Below are positions 31,941 to 40,552 of a DNA stretch of 64,000 bases, piece by piece. Made by a program: the position numbers and the translations under genes. The notes beneath the pieces are model-generated. The model searched no databases and was not told the origin of the DNA. It saw only the letters and a program-made list of their open reading frames with translations. Every line of letters begins with the position of its first letter. The first letter of the stretch is position 1. This DNA comes from Opitutaceae bacterium (GTDB lineage: Bacteria; Verrucomicrobiota; Verrucomicrobiia; Opitutales; Opitutaceae): NCBI GenBank assembly GCA_027485815.1, contig JAIXQE010000086.1, positions 1-64,000 of the forward strand, in the 5' to 3' direction.

Positions 31941-32747
31941 TCAGGGGGCGCCGCGCCGGAGCGCACGCTCGTAGGCGGCATTGATTCGGCACCGCGGGCC
32001 GAGGGCGGCGCGCAACGGGTCGGCGTCCGCCGCGCTGAAGCCGGGGTGCGCGTGCCTGCGCCACCCCTCCGCGTGGCGGAACCGGCCGGACTGGCGGCCG
32101 ACGGTGCGGCTCATCCGCTCCATGTCGCGCAGATAGGAATTCATGCCCTGCGACGCCCGCAGCCAAGCGTGCTGGCTCTCGTGGCAGGCGAGGGCCTCCA
32201 GCTTGCGGGCGTGGACGGCGGTGGTGTCGACCCAGGCGCCCGCGACCACGCGGCGCCGCAGGGGATCGTGCAGGCCGTGGGGCATCGCGTGGTAGACCAC
32301 GGCGTCACCCGCCCAGGCCGCGCGGCGCGGAACCGAGGCGAAGTTCGGGATCCCGCGGACGAAGGCGGCGGACACCGCGAGCCGGCACGTCTCCGTGTGG
32401 TCCTCCATGTAATCCTGCGGCGGATGCGTGAGGATGATCGCGGGCCGCACCTCCCGGATGACGGCCGCGAGGCGGCGCAGCAGCGGGAGCCCGTAGAGGA
32501 TCTGGATGTCGTCCGTCAGGCTGGGATGGTGGACGGCCCCGAGGACGGCGGCGGCGCGGCGGGCCTCCGCGGCGCGGATCCGGCGCAGCGCGGCGGGGCG
32601 GTGCACGAGGCTCCCGCAATCGCCCGAGGACAGGTTCAGGCAATGGATCCGCCAACCCGCCTCCCGCAGGTGCAGGAGCGTGCCGGCCATCGTGAACTCG
32701 ATGTCGTCCGGGTGCGCCGCGATGGCGATGGCTGCCCGCTCAGCCAT
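31941..32747 (-). CDS. PIG-L family deacetylase
   Basis: A 268-aa enzyme of the PIG-L/MshB/LmbE family. The N-terminal AHPDD signature is at 11-15 and the zinc-site [10 protein letters not shown] at 108-117, the pattern H-x-x-x-D-x-x-x-D-H expected for N-acetylglucosaminyl-type deacetylases. There is no signal peptide, so it acts in the cytoplasm. Its start overlaps the end of the Gfo/Idh gene by 8 bp (32740-32747), and its stop lies 4 bp before the NagB-like gene, arguing for translational coupling. The probable reaction is removal of an N-acetyl group from a small GlcNAc-containing compound, followed by the isomerase; the actual substrate is not shown by the sequence. Confidence 0.9.
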   Translation of the reverse strand: MAERAAIAIAAHPDDIEFTMAGTLLHLREAGWRIHCLNLSSGDCGSLVHRPAALRRIRAAEARRAAAVLGAVHHPSLTDDIQILYGLPLLRRLAAVIREVRPAIILTHPPQDYMEDHTETCRLAVSAAFVRGIPNFASVPRRAAWAGDAVVYHAMPHGLHDPLRRRVVAGAWVDTTAVHARKLEALACHESQHAWLRASQGMNSYLRDMERMSRTVGRQSGRFRHAEGWRRHAHPGFSAADADPLRAALGPRCRINAAYERALRRGAP

Positions 32748-33777
32748 GCAGCTCGGCCAGCGCGACGGTCCGGTTCTCGGCGGCCGAACGGTCGGCGGCC
32801 AGGCAGGCGAGGTGCGAGCGCATCGCGTCTTCGAGCGAGGTCAGCGGCATCTCCCGGCCGGCATCGAGGGCGTCGAAGAAGGCCTGGAACTGGGTCTGGT
32901 AGGGGTGATCCGAGACGTCGCCCGAATCGAGCAGCTTCATCGAGAGCTCGCTCCAGCGGTGCTTGTCGGTGGCGAGCTTGGCCGAGTGGAACCGGTGGTC
33001 GAGGAGGCTCCCCTCGCTGCCCACCAGGTGCGTGTGGAAGTAGTAGGGCTGGAGGCAGTCGATCACCGAGGCGACCTTGCCCACCGCGCCGTGGCGGAAG
33101 CGGACGAGGGTGACCGTGGTGGTCGGGTACTCGTAGGGCGCGAAGGTCGGGCTGCTGGAGCGCGTGGCGACGCTGGTCACGCTCTCGACTTCGCCGCCGA
33201 GGCAGAGCAGGAGCGCGTCCATCGCGTGGCAGCCGGCGGAGAGCAGGCTGGTGCCGCCGCCGTCGCGGCGGACGTTCCAGCGGAACTGGCCGTACCACGG
33301 GCCGATGCCATGGTAATAGTCGACCTCCCCGTAGTGGAGCTGGCCGAGGAGGCCGGCGTCGAGGACGGCCTTGGTGGCGAGGAACTGGCTGGAGAAGCGG
33401 CACTCGAAGCAGACGCAGACCCGGACCCCGGCGGCCTTCACCGCGGCGGCGACCGCCCGCGCGTCCTCGAGGGTGAGGCTGATCGGCTTCTCGAGGATGA
33501 TGTCCTTGCCGGCGCGGGCGGCGGCGATCGCGTGGGCCGCGTGCTCGCGCGGGTAGCTGCAGATGGAGACCGCGTGGATGTCCGGCCGGCGCAGCACCTC
33601 CTCGTAATTGGTGTACGTCGCGATCGGCCCGCCGTGCTGGGCGGAGAGCGCCGCGGCGTCGAGCGGGCGGGAGGAGCAGATGGCGGTGACGCGCGCCTGC
33701 CGGGTCGCGTTGATCGCCGGGATGTGGGCGGTCGCGACCCAGCCGTAGCCGATGACCGCGACGTTGTACTTCTTCAT
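32740..33777 (-). CDS. Gfo/Idh/MocA family oxidoreductase (cytoplasmic)
   Basis: A 345-aa NAD(P)-dependent dehydrogenase without export signal. The Rossmann motif is VIGYGWVATAH (8-18) and EKP lies at 96-98 (DIILEKPISLT). The catalytic-domain block GGGTSLLSAGCHAMDALLLCLGGEVESV includes the conserved C-H-x-x-D. It is the first gene of a four-gene minus-strand operon and overlaps the PIG-L gene by 8 bp. In this context it probably oxidises or reduces a sugar, for example at C3, before deacetylation and isomerisation. The start at 33777 (MKKYNVAVIGYG) is unambiguous; the longer open frame upstream has no coding character. Confidence 0.9.
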   Translation of the reverse strand: MKKYNVAVIGYGWVATAHIPAINATRQARVTAICSSRPLDAAALSAQHGGPIATYTNYEEVLRRPDIHAVSICSYPREHAAHAIAAARAGKDIILEKPISLTLEDARAVAAAVKAAGVRVCVCFECRFSSQFLATKAVLDAGLLGQLHYGEVDYYHGIGPWYGQFRWNVRRDGGGTSLLSAGCHAMDALLLCLGGEVESVTSVATRSSSPTFAPYEYPTTTVTLVRFRHGAVGKVASVIDCLQPYYFHTHLVGSEGSLLDHRFHSAKLATDKHRWSELSMKLLDSGDVSDHPYQTQFQAFFDALDAGREMPLTSLEDAMRSHLACLAADRSAAENRTVALAELHG

Positions 33778-33922
33778 GGGGCGGAAGGAGGGAAAGTAAG
33801 GGGCCGGCCACGGAGGTGCGGCGGCCACGGCACGTTTGAACCGCGCCACCCGGGGCAAGTCAATGCGCGAGCCCCGCCTCCGGGCTCGCCAGCGCCACGC
33901 GGTCCGCCCAGCGTGCCGCGCC

Positions 33923-34867
33923 ATGCCCCGCCTGCTCAACACGCTCACCAACGCCTTCCCCGTCTGGGTCGCCGCCTGCAGCGGCCTCGCGCTGCTGGAG
34001 CCGCGCGCCTTCACCTGGTTCAGCGGCCCGTGGATCGTCTGGGGCCTCGCGGTGGTGATGCTCGGGATGGGACTCACCCTCACGCCGGAGGATTTCCGGA
34101 GCGTGGCGCGGATGCCCGCCGCGGTCGCCGCCGGCTTCGTCGGACAATACACCATCATGCCGCTGCTCGGCTGGGCCGCCGGCCGCGCGTTCGGGCTCGA
34201 GCCCGCCTTCGCGGTCGGGCTGATCCTCGTCGCCTGCTGCCCGGGCGGCACCGCCTCCAACGTCGTCACCTACCTCGCCGGCGCCAACGTCTGCCTCTCC
34301 GTGGTGATGACGATGTGCTCCACCTTCGCGGCCGTCTTCATGACCCCGCTGCTCACCGCGTGGCTGGCCGGCACGCTGGTGCAGGTGGACGCGTGGGGCC
34401 TGTTCCTGAGCACGTTCCAAGTCGTGGTCCTGCCCGTGGTGCTCGGAGTCTGGCTGAACCGGCGGGCGCCGCGGGCGGTCGCGCGGGCCCAAGGGGTGCT
34501 GCCGCTGCTCTCGGTGGTGGTGATCGCGCTGATCTGCGCGAGTGTGATCGGCGGCAGCGCCGCGGCGATCCGGGAGGCGGCCGCCCCGCTGCTCGCCGCG
34601 GTCTTCACGCTCCACGCCGGCGGCTTCGCGCTCGGTTATGCCTTCGCCCGGGTCCTCGGCTTCGACCGCGCGGCGGTGCGCACGATCTCGATCGAGGTGG
34701 GGATGCAGAACTCCGGCCTCGGGGTGGTCCTCGCGCGCAAGCACTTCGCCGATCCGCTCACGGCGGTGCCCTGCGCGATCTCGAGCGTCTTCCACTCGGT
34801 GATCGGCAGCGTGCTCGCCGGCTGGTGGCGCTGGCGCGACCGCCGCGCCGCCGGTCAGGCCGGTTAG
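33923..34867 (+). CDS. Bile acid:sodium symporter (BASS) family transporter
   Basis: A 314-aa membrane protein with nine to ten hydrophobic segments. It carries the family motifs MLGMGLTLTPEDF, CCPGGTASNVVTYLAGANVCLSV and the EVGMQNSGLG sequence that forms the sodium/substrate crossover region. Relatives import bile acids, pantoate, pyruvate or other organic anions with Na+; the substrate here is unknown. The start at 33923 (MPRLLNTLTNAFPVWV) fits the family N-terminus. It is divergent from the Gfo/Idh operon, and its stop codon overlaps that of the convergent DUF362 gene within the four bases TTAG (34864-34867). Confidence 0.9.
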   Translation: MPRLLNTLTNAFPVWVAACSGLALLEPRAFTWFSGPWIVWGLAVVMLGMGLTLTPEDFRSVARMPAAVAAGFVGQYTIMPLLGWAAGRAFGLEPAFAVGLILVACCPGGTASNVVTYLAGANVCLSVVMTMCSTFAAVFMTPLLTAWLAGTLVQVDAWGLFLSTFQVVVLPVVLGVWLNRRAPRAVARAQGVLPLLSVVVIALICASVIGGSAAAIREAAAPLLAAVFTLHAGGFALGYAFARVLGFDRAAVRTISIEVGMQNSGLGVVLARKHFADPLTAVPCAISSVFHSVIGSVLAGWWRWRDRRAAGQAG

Positions 34868-36030
34868 GCCGGGAACTCGCGGCTGCGCACCTTCGCGATC
34901 GGCTCGCCGGCGACGTCGATCCGCGCGAGGTCCGCGGTGCCGAGGCCGGCCCGCTCCGCCATCACGAGGTGGTTGTCGCCGGGCTTGAACGGGATCGTGC
35001 CCCGCTCCGCCCGCACGTTCTCAAACCCCATCACCGCCGTCCCGACGGTGTCGGTCGCCACCGGGTCGAGGCCCGCGATGATGACGCCGGGACGCGCCAT
35101 CTTCTGCTCGCGGCCCTTCACCCACGGGCCCTCGGACCAGTTGAGGGTCGTGATGCCGTCAATGATGCCGAGGTGGATCGGGCGGGCCGCGCAGACGTCG
35201 GTCACGATCCGCGGGATGCGGTAGCCGGCGTCCTTCGGCTCGAAGAAGTCGCGCTTGCTCCCCGGGGGGTCGAAGACCGCCTGGTTCTGCCCGTCCCAGC
35301 CCTTCAGGTTGTGCAGCCGCCCGCGCCCGCGCACGCCGTCCTCGGAGGGCGCGTCGTCGCCGTAGAGCGCGTTGGGGGTGATGCCGAAGAGGTTCTTCAT
35401 CGTGAGCGTGATGCCCGTCGTGATGTGGGTCTTCAGCTTGCAGAGGGAGACGAACACGTCCGTGTCCACGTAGGAGCGGTTGAGCTCGAACTGCTCGAAC
35501 AGGTGGCCGCCGAAGCCGACCTTGAGGCTCGCGTAGGTCCGGCTGAGCCCGAGGTTGCGGGTGTCCTCGGCCTCGACCCGGCCCAGCGCCGAGAGCGCGC
35601 GCCAGTCGAAGCCGGCGTCGACCAGGGTCTGCTCGAGCGGCTGCCGGAGGCTGGTGGACTCGACGAGGCGGACGCGCCGCGCGCCGGCGGTGAACAGCGA
35701 GGCGGTGAGCGCCATCACCGTCGCGGGGTGCGTGATGTAGCTTTCGCCGACGGGACGCCCGAAGAGCGGGGTGAAGTTGGAGCCGGTGAGGTTGAGCTTG
35801 ATCGTGACCGTCTTGCCGCCGACGAGCGGGCCGAGGCCGCCCAGCTGGTCGAAGCTGCGGTCGAGGGCCGCCTTCACCTCGGGCCCGTAGCCGCGGCAGG
35901 TGACGATGGCGACCCGGGCGTTGCGCGCGGGGGCGGCGGCGCGGGCAGGCGGCAGGCCGGCGGCGAGGAGGGCGCCGGCGCCGGCCCGGAGGAAGTCGCG
36001 ACGCGCGGGGTGGCGGGGCGGGCAGCTCAT
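34864..36030 (-). CDS. Tat-exported DUF362 domain protein
   Basis: A 388-aa protein with a twin-arginine leader (ARRDFLRAGAGALLAAG, arginines 10-11). The body is a DUF362 domain: VTIKLNLTGSN, SLCKLKTHITTGITLTMKNLFGITP and GIIDGITTLNWSEGPWVKG, ending VIIAGLDPVATDTVG. The family is uncharacterised; some members carry iron-sulfur clusters, but the cysteine pattern of ferredoxins is not seen here (only isolated Cys). The leader implies folded export to the periplasm. The gene is convergent with the BASS transporter, sharing overlapping stop codons, and divergent from the OppA-like gene at 36139. Confidence 0.85.
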   Translation of the reverse strand: MSCPPRHPARRDFLRAGAGALLAAGLPPARAAAPARNARVAIVTCRGYGPEVKAALDRSFDQLGGLGPLVGGKTVTIKLNLTGSNFTPLFGRPVGESYITHPATVMALTASLFTAGARRVRLVESTSLRQPLEQTLVDAGFDWRALSALGRVEAEDTRNLGLSRTYASLKVGFGGHLFEQFELNRSYVDTDVFVSLCKLKTHITTGITLTMKNLFGITPNALYGDDAPSEDGVRGRGRLHNLKGWDGQNQAVFDPPGSKRDFFEPKDAGYRIPRIVTDVCAARPIHLGIIDGITTLNWSEGPWVKGREQKMARPGVIIAGLDPVATDTVGTAVMGFENVRAERGTIPFKPGDNHLVMAERAGLGTADLARIDVAGEPIAKVRSREFPA

Positions 36031-36138
36031 GCCCGTTTCTAGGCCCGTCGCCCGGCCCGACGCCATCCCGATTTTGCGCGCGCGGCGGCCTCCGGAAATG
36101 CCTTGGCCCCGCCGGCGGCGGGACGTTGCATCCGGGGG

Positions 36139-37752
36139 ATGCGGACGATCCCTGCGTTCTGGGCGGCGGCGGTGCTCCTGGTCCTCCTCGCCGGCTGCGG
36201 CGGGAGGGAAACTCCGGCGGAAGCCGGACGGCGCACGGGCACGCTGCTGGTGGGCAACCAGGCGGAACCGGCGGACCTCGATCCCCACACCGTCGATGCG
36301 TTCACGGAGATGATCGTGGTCAGCGCGCTCTTCGAGGGCCTGACCGTGCTCGAGGAACGCACCTCGCGGGGGCTGCCCGGCGCCGCCGCCCGCTGGGAGA
36401 CCTCCCCCGACGGACGCGCGTGGACGTTCCACCTGCGGCCCGAGGCGCGCTGGTCGAATGGCGACCTGGTCACGGCCGGCGACTTCGCGTACGCCTTCCG
36501 CCGCGTCCTGACCCCCGCGCTCGGCTCGCCCTCGGCCCACCTGCTCTGGGTGCTGCGGGGCGCGCGGGACTTCCACGAGGGGCGCTCCCTGGACTTTGGA
36601 CGCGTCGGGGTGGAGGTGGCGGACGACCGCACCCTCCGCCTGCACCTCGCCCACCCCGTGCCCTACCTGCCCACCCTCGTGGCCCACCCGGCCTGGTATC
36701 CGGTCCACCGGGGGACCCTCGAGCGCTTCGACGCGACCGCCCGGCGCGGCACCGCCTGGACGCGCCCGGGCAACCTCGTGGGTAACGGCGCCTTCACCCT
36801 CGCCGAGTGGCGCCCCCAGGCGCGGATCGCCGTCGCGCGCAACCCTTCGTACTGGGATGCGCCGCGCACCCGCCTGCAACGGGTGGAATTCCTGCCCCTC
36901 GAGCAGCCCGGCGCCGAGGAACACGCCTTCCGCGCCGGCCAGCTTCACGTCACCTTCGACCTGCCCGCGAGCCGCCTCGGCGCCTACCGCGAAGCCGCGG
37001 ATCCGCGCCTCCGCGTCGATCCGCTGCTCAACACCTGGTACCTCAACCTCAACGTCCGGCGCCCGCCGCTGGACCGCCCCGCGGTCCGCCGCGCGCTCGC
37101 CCTTGCGATCGACCGCCCCGCCCTGTCCCGCGCCGTCTACTCCGGCGCCCGCGCCCCCGCCGGCGGCTTCGTGCCGCCGGGCTGCGGCGAGTACGCGCCC
37201 GTCGCCGGCACCCGCACCGACCCGGAGGCCGCGCGCCGGTTGCTCGCCGAGGCAGGGTTCCCGGAGGGCCGCGGCCTGCCCGCGATCCCCCTCCTCGCCC
37301 GCAACGACGGCCACCTGCCCAAGGTCGCCGAAGCCCTGCAGGAAATGTGGCGGCGGATCGGCGTGACGACGACGATCGAGGTCGTTGAGCAGAAGACCTG
37401 GCTCGAACAGCAGCAGCAGGGCGCCCACACCGCGGCGCTCCTCGGCTGGGTGGCGGACTACGCCGATCCCCTCACCTTCCTGGGCCTCTTCGTGACCGGG
37501 GGCGGCAACAACTGGACCGGCTGGGCGGACGCCACCTACGACGGACTGCTGGCGGAGGCGCGCGAGACGGCCGACCCGGCCGCGCGGGTGGCCCTGCTCC
37601 GGCGCGCGGAGGCGCGCCTGCTCGACGAGGCGCCGGTCACCCCGCTGGTGCACGGGGCGCAGACCTACCTCTTGGATCCCGACGTGCGCGGGTGGGAGCC
37701 CGCCCCGCTGGGCCTGCACCGTTTCCAGCACGTCGAATTGGCGGCGCCCTGA
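36139..37752 (+). CDS. Oligopeptide ABC transporter substrate-binding lipoprotein (OppA-like)
   Basis: A 537-aa extracytoplasmic solute-binding protein (SBP family 5). A lipoprotein signal peptide, FWAAAVLLVLLAGCGG, has a good lipobox L-A-G-C. The mature part begins GTLLVGNQAEPADLDPHTVDAFTEMIVVSALFEGL and shows the family's WTFHLRPEARWSNGDLVTAGDFAYAFRR and LNTWYLNLNVRRPPLDRPAVRRALALAIDRPAL blocks. It should bind peptides at the membrane. No permease or ATPase genes are adjacent; it is either an orphan binding protein or works with a transporter elsewhere. The start 36139 is chosen because the lipoprotein leader begins there. Confidence 0.9.
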   Translation: MRTIPAFWAAAVLLVLLAGCGGRETPAEAGRRTGTLLVGNQAEPADLDPHTVDAFTEMIVVSALFEGLTVLEERTSRGLPGAAARWETSPDGRAWTFHLRPEARWSNGDLVTAGDFAYAFRRVLTPALGSPSAHLLWVLRGARDFHEGRSLDFGRVGVEVADDRTLRLHLAHPVPYLPTLVAHPAWYPVHRGTLERFDATARRGTAWTRPGNLVGNGAFTLAEWRPQARIAVARNPSYWDAPRTRLQRVEFLPLEQPGAEEHAFRAGQLHVTFDLPASRLGAYREAADPRLRVDPLLNTWYLNLNVRRPPLDRPAVRRALALAIDRPALSRAVYSGARAPAGGFVPPGCGEYAPVAGTRTDPEAARRLLAEAGFPEGRGLPAIPLLARNDGHLPKVAEALQEMWRRIGVTTTIEVVEQKTWLEQQQQGAHTAALLGWVADYADPLTFLGLFVTGGGNNWTGWADATYDGLLAEARETADPAARVALLRRAEARLLDEAPVTPLVHGAQTYLLDPDVRGWEPAPLGLHRFQHVELAAP

Positions 37753-37801
37753 CGTGCCCGCGGCTTGCGGCGCGCGCGTGCGCCGCCCACCGTCCTTCCC
37801 G

Positions 37802-38275
37802 ATGTTTCCGCTCCGCCTCCTTTTCCTGCTCTGCGTCGCCGGCCCCGGCTTCGCCGCGACCGCGCCGGAGCTCGCCCTCGTGCGCGTCTGGCCGGGCTGG
37901 AAGGACGCGGAGGACTTCACCCGGCTGCGGGAGTACTTCGGCGCCGCGCCGGACTCAGGCCCGCGGCGCGTGCTCCGGACCGCGCCAGAACAGCGCGCGG
38001 GCTTCTACTTCCTCGTGCGCACCCGCGGCGCCGCGGTGCCGGCGGCGGTGCTCGAGCTGGCGGTCCTCCGGCCCGACGGGCCCGAGCCGGTGACGCACCG
38101 TTTTCCGGCCGCGCTGCGGGCCGGCGAGGAGGTCGTTGAGCTCGGCCTGACCGGGGCCGCTTGGCCGGGCGGGCAGCGGGCGCAGCCGGTCGCGTGGCGG
38201 CTGCGGGTGCTCGCCGAAGATGGGCGCGAACTCGCGGCGCAGCGGAGTTTCCTTTGGGTGGATCCCGCGCCCTGA
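37802..38275 (+). CDS. Small secreted hypothetical protein
   Basis: A 157-aa protein with a clear signal peptide (MFPLRLLFLLCVAGPGFAATA). The mature part is predicted all-beta (YFLVRTRGAAVPAAVLELAVLRPDG ... WRLRVLAEDGRELAAQRSFLWVDP), resembling a single immunoglobulin-like sandwich. I recognise no named family. It is 49 bp after the OppA-like gene and 3 bp before the DNA glycosylase gene, all on the same strand, so co-transcription is likely, but a functional link is not evident. Confidence 0.75.
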   Translation: MFPLRLLFLLCVAGPGFAATAPELALVRVWPGWKDAEDFTRLREYFGAAPDSGPRRVLRTAPEQRAGFYFLVRTRGAAVPAAVLELAVLRPDGPEPVTHRFPAALRAGEEVVELGLTGAAWPGGQRAQPVAWRLRVLAEDGRELAAQRSFLWVDPAP

Positions 38276-38278
38276 GCG

Positions 38279-39214
38279 ATGGCCACTGCCGCCTGGTCGC
38301 CGCTCCCCGGTCTGCCGCCCCTGACGCCGGCCGTCCTCGCCGAGATCCTCGATCGCGGGCAGGCGTTCCGTTGGAACCCGGATCCGGCCGCCGGTCCCGG
38401 GGTCTTCACCGGCTGCTGGGGCCGCCACGCCGTGCACGTGCGCCTCGGCGCGGCGGGCCAGCCGGAGTGGAGCCCGGCGGGAACGGCCACCGGACTGGCC
38501 GACCTTGCGGCTTATTTCGCAACCGGCACGGACTTCGCCGCCGCAACCGACTGCCTGCCTTGGCGGAGCGACCCTCACCTCGCGCGGTGCGTCGCCGCGT
38601 TCCCCGGCCTGCGCCTGCTGCGCCAGCCCTTCGGCGAGACGCTCCTCGCCTTCCTCTGCAGCGCGACCAAGCAGATCGTGCAGATCAAGCAGATGCTCGA
38701 GCTGCTCGCGACGCGGCTCGGCCGGCCGCTGTTCCCCGGGGGTCCGCACGCCCTGCCCGACTGGACCACGCTCGCGACGGTGCCGGAGGCGGAGCTCCGG
38801 CGCTGCCTGCTGGGATTCCGCGCCCGCCACGTCGCCGGGACCGCGCGGTTCCTCGCGGAGCGCCCCGGCTGGCTGGAGGAGACCGAGGCCCTGCCCTACC
38901 CCGCGGCGCACGCCCGCCTGCTCGAGTTGCCCGGTGTCGGCGCGAAGGTCGCGGACTGCGTGCTCCTCTTCGGTGCCGGCCGGCTCGAGGCCTTTCCGGT
39001 GGACACCTGGATTCTACAGGCGCTGACCCGCCACTACGGTCTGGACGGCTGGGCGCCGGCCCAAGTGGCGCACTTCGGCCGCGCGCACTTCGGGCCGCAC
39101 GCGGGCCTCGCGCAGCAGTTCCTCTTCGCGTGGGAACGCGGCCAGCGCCGCCCGCTCAGCCCCGTCGTGCCCGCTGGATCAGCTCCACCTCGTAACCCTC
39201 GGGCGCGTCGATGA
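38279..39214 (+). CDS. OGG1-type 8-oxoguanine DNA glycosylase / AP lyase
   Basis: A 311-aa DNA repair enzyme of the HhH-GPD superfamily. The N-terminal OGG1-type domain is marked by GQAFRW (27-32), and the core has FLCSATKQIVQIKQML, the counterpart of human OGG1 FLCSSNNNIARI. The helix-hairpin-helix LLELPGVGAKVADC (214-227) contains the catalytic lysine K223, and FPVDTW supplies the catalytic aspartate D242. It should excise 8-oxoguanine opposite C and nick the abasic site. OGG1-like enzymes are less usual in bacteria than Fpg/MutM. The last 20 codons, rich in Pro/Arg, overlap the convergent glyoxalase-like gene by 59 bp. Confidence 0.9.
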   Translation: MATAAWSPLPGLPPLTPAVLAEILDRGQAFRWNPDPAAGPGVFTGCWGRHAVHVRLGAAGQPEWSPAGTATGLADLAAYFATGTDFAAATDCLPWRSDPHLARCVAAFPGLRLLRQPFGETLLAFLCSATKQIVQIKQMLELLATRLGRPLFPGGPHALPDWTTLATVPEAELRRCLLGFRARHVAGTARFLAERPGWLEETEALPYPAAHARLLELPGVGAKVADCVLLFGAGRLEAFPVDTWILQALTRHYGLDGWAPAQVAHFGRAHFGPHAGLAQQFLFAWERGQRRPLSPVVPAGSAPPRNPRARR

Positions 39215-39542
39215 ACGCGATCGTCGAGCCGCTGCCCGTGAGCGTCGGCCCGTCCGACAGCGGGTAACCCTTGCGCGCCAGTTCGGCGGCGAACGCGGCG
39301 AGGTCCTCCACCTCGAAGGCGAGATGCATCAGGTCCGGCTGGACCTGCACCGGCGGGCTGGCCGGCAGCTGGCACAGCTCGATCTCCTCCTCGCTGCCCG
39401 GCGTGGCGAGGAAGGCGACCTGCGCGCCGCGCGGCGAGACGCTGCGGCGGGCGACCGTCAGCCCGAGCGCGTCCTGGTAGAACCGGACGGAGCGCTCGAG
39501 GTCGTTCACGCGGAGGCGGGTATGGAGGAGCTTCTTGACCAT
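39156..39542 (-). CDS. VOC family protein, lactoylglutathione lyase (glyoxalase I)-like
   Basis: A 128-aa one-domain vicinal-oxygen-chelate protein starting KLLHTRLRVNDLERSVRFYQDALGL, the glyoxalase I opening. The four metal ligands are recognisable: H7, E55 (EEEIELCQ), H73 (DLMHLAFEV) and E120 (GYEVELIQ). It would convert the methylglyoxal-glutathione hemithioacetal to lactoylglutathione, or use another thiol; Verrucomicrobia do not always make glutathione, so the natural cofactor is open. Its 3' end overlaps the DNA glycosylase gene on the opposite strand. It is divergent from the threonine dehydratase-like gene at 39587, with 44 bp between. Confidence 0.88.
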   Translation of the reverse strand: MVKKLLHTRLRVNDLERSVRFYQDALGLTVARRSVSPRGAQVAFLATPGSEEEIELCQLPASPPVQVQPDLMHLAFEVEDLAAFAAELARKGYPLSDGPTLTGSGSTIAFIDAPEGYEVELIQRARRG

Positions 39543-39586
39543 CCCCGGAGGTTGCAGCCGGGGCGCGCCGCCGGCAAGCTGCGCCG

Positions 39587-40552
39587 ATGACCCTCGACCT
39601 CGCCGCGATCCGGGACGCGCACGAGCGCATCCGACCCCACGTCACGCGGACGCCGGTCCTGGCGGGCGGCTCCCTCGACGCGGCCTGCGGGGGTCGGCTG
39701 TTCTTCAAGTGCGACAACCTGCAGCAAGGCGGCGCCTTCAAGGCCCGCGGGGCCGCCAATGCGGTGTTCTCCCTGTCCGCGGCGGACGCCGCGCGGGGCG
39801 TCGCCACCCACTCCTCCGGCAACCACGCCGCGGCCCTCGCCCGCGCCGCCCAGCTGCGCGGCATCCCCGCGCACATCGTGATGCCGCGCAACGCCGCCCG
39901 CCCGAAGGTTCGGCTCGTCGAGGCCTACGGCGGCCGCCTCACCTTCTGTGATTCCACCCAGGAGGCCCGCGAACGCACCTGCGCCGCCCTCCTCGCGGAG
40001 ACGGGCGCGAACCTCGTCCATCCCTTCGAGGACGAGCGCGTGATGGCGGGCCAGGGCACCGCCGCGGTCGAGTTCCTCGAGGACCTGCCCGACCTCGACG
40101 TCGTCCTGTGCCCGGTCGGCGGCGGCGGGCTCCTCGCGGGCACGGCGGTGGCGGTCCGCGCGCTGCGCCCGGCCGCGCGGGTGATCGGCACCGAGCCCGC
40201 GGGCGCGGATGACGCCGCCCGCTCGTTCCACGGGACGACGCGGGTGCCGATGACCGATCCGCGGACGATCGCCGACGGCCTGCGCACGACGATCGGGGAA
40301 CCCAACCTCGCGCTCGCCCGCCGCCACGTGGACGACCTCGTGACCGTCAGCGAGGCGGGCATCATCGCGGCGATGCGCCTGCTGTGGGAGACGCTCCGGG
40401 TCGTGGTGGAGCCCTCCGCCGCCGTGCCCTACGCCGCCGTGCTGGAGGGCCGGGTCGCGGCCGCCGGCCGCCGGGTCGGGATCATCCTCAGCGGCGGCAA
40501 CATGGACCTCGACGCCCCGCTGCCCTGGACCCGCACCCAACCCTCCCCGTGA
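39587..40552 (+). CDS. Threonine ammonia-lyase / serine racemase-like PLP enzyme
   Basis: A 321-aa fold-type II PLP enzyme. The PLP lysine is K52 in GGAFKARGA, SSGNHAAALARAAQ binds substrate, and the glycine-rich phosphate loop is CPVGGGGLLAG. There is no C-terminal ACT regulatory domain, so it is the short, catabolic type. That class includes threonine dehydratase TdcB-like, serine racemase and threo-3-hydroxyaspartate dehydratase, which sequence reading cannot separate. It should act in the cytoplasm on threonine, serine or a hydroxy-aspartate. Its stop codon overlaps the GTG start of the following esterase in a GTGA arrangement, implying translational coupling although a metabolic connection is not obvious. 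Confidence 0.88.
   Translation: MTLDLAAIRDAHERIRPHVTRTPVLAGGSLDAACGGRLFFKCDNLQQGGAFKARGAANAVFSLSAADAARGVATHSSGNHAAALARAAQLRGIPAHIVMPRNAARPKVRLVEAYGGRLTFCDSTQEARERTCAALLAETGANLVHPFEDERVMAGQGTAAVEFLEDLPDLDVVLCPVGGGGLLAGTAVAVRALRPAARVIGTEPAGADDAARSFHGTTRVPMTDPRTIADGLRTTIGEPNLALARRHVDDLVTVSEAGIIAAMRLLWETLRVVVEPSAAVPYAAVLEGRVAAAGRRVGIILSGGNMDLDAPLPWTRTQPSP

Noticed and set aside
32506-36042. 1178-codon plus-strand frame
   Set aside because: Runs antisense to three supported genes and then overlaps the BASS gene out of frame; low-complexity translation.
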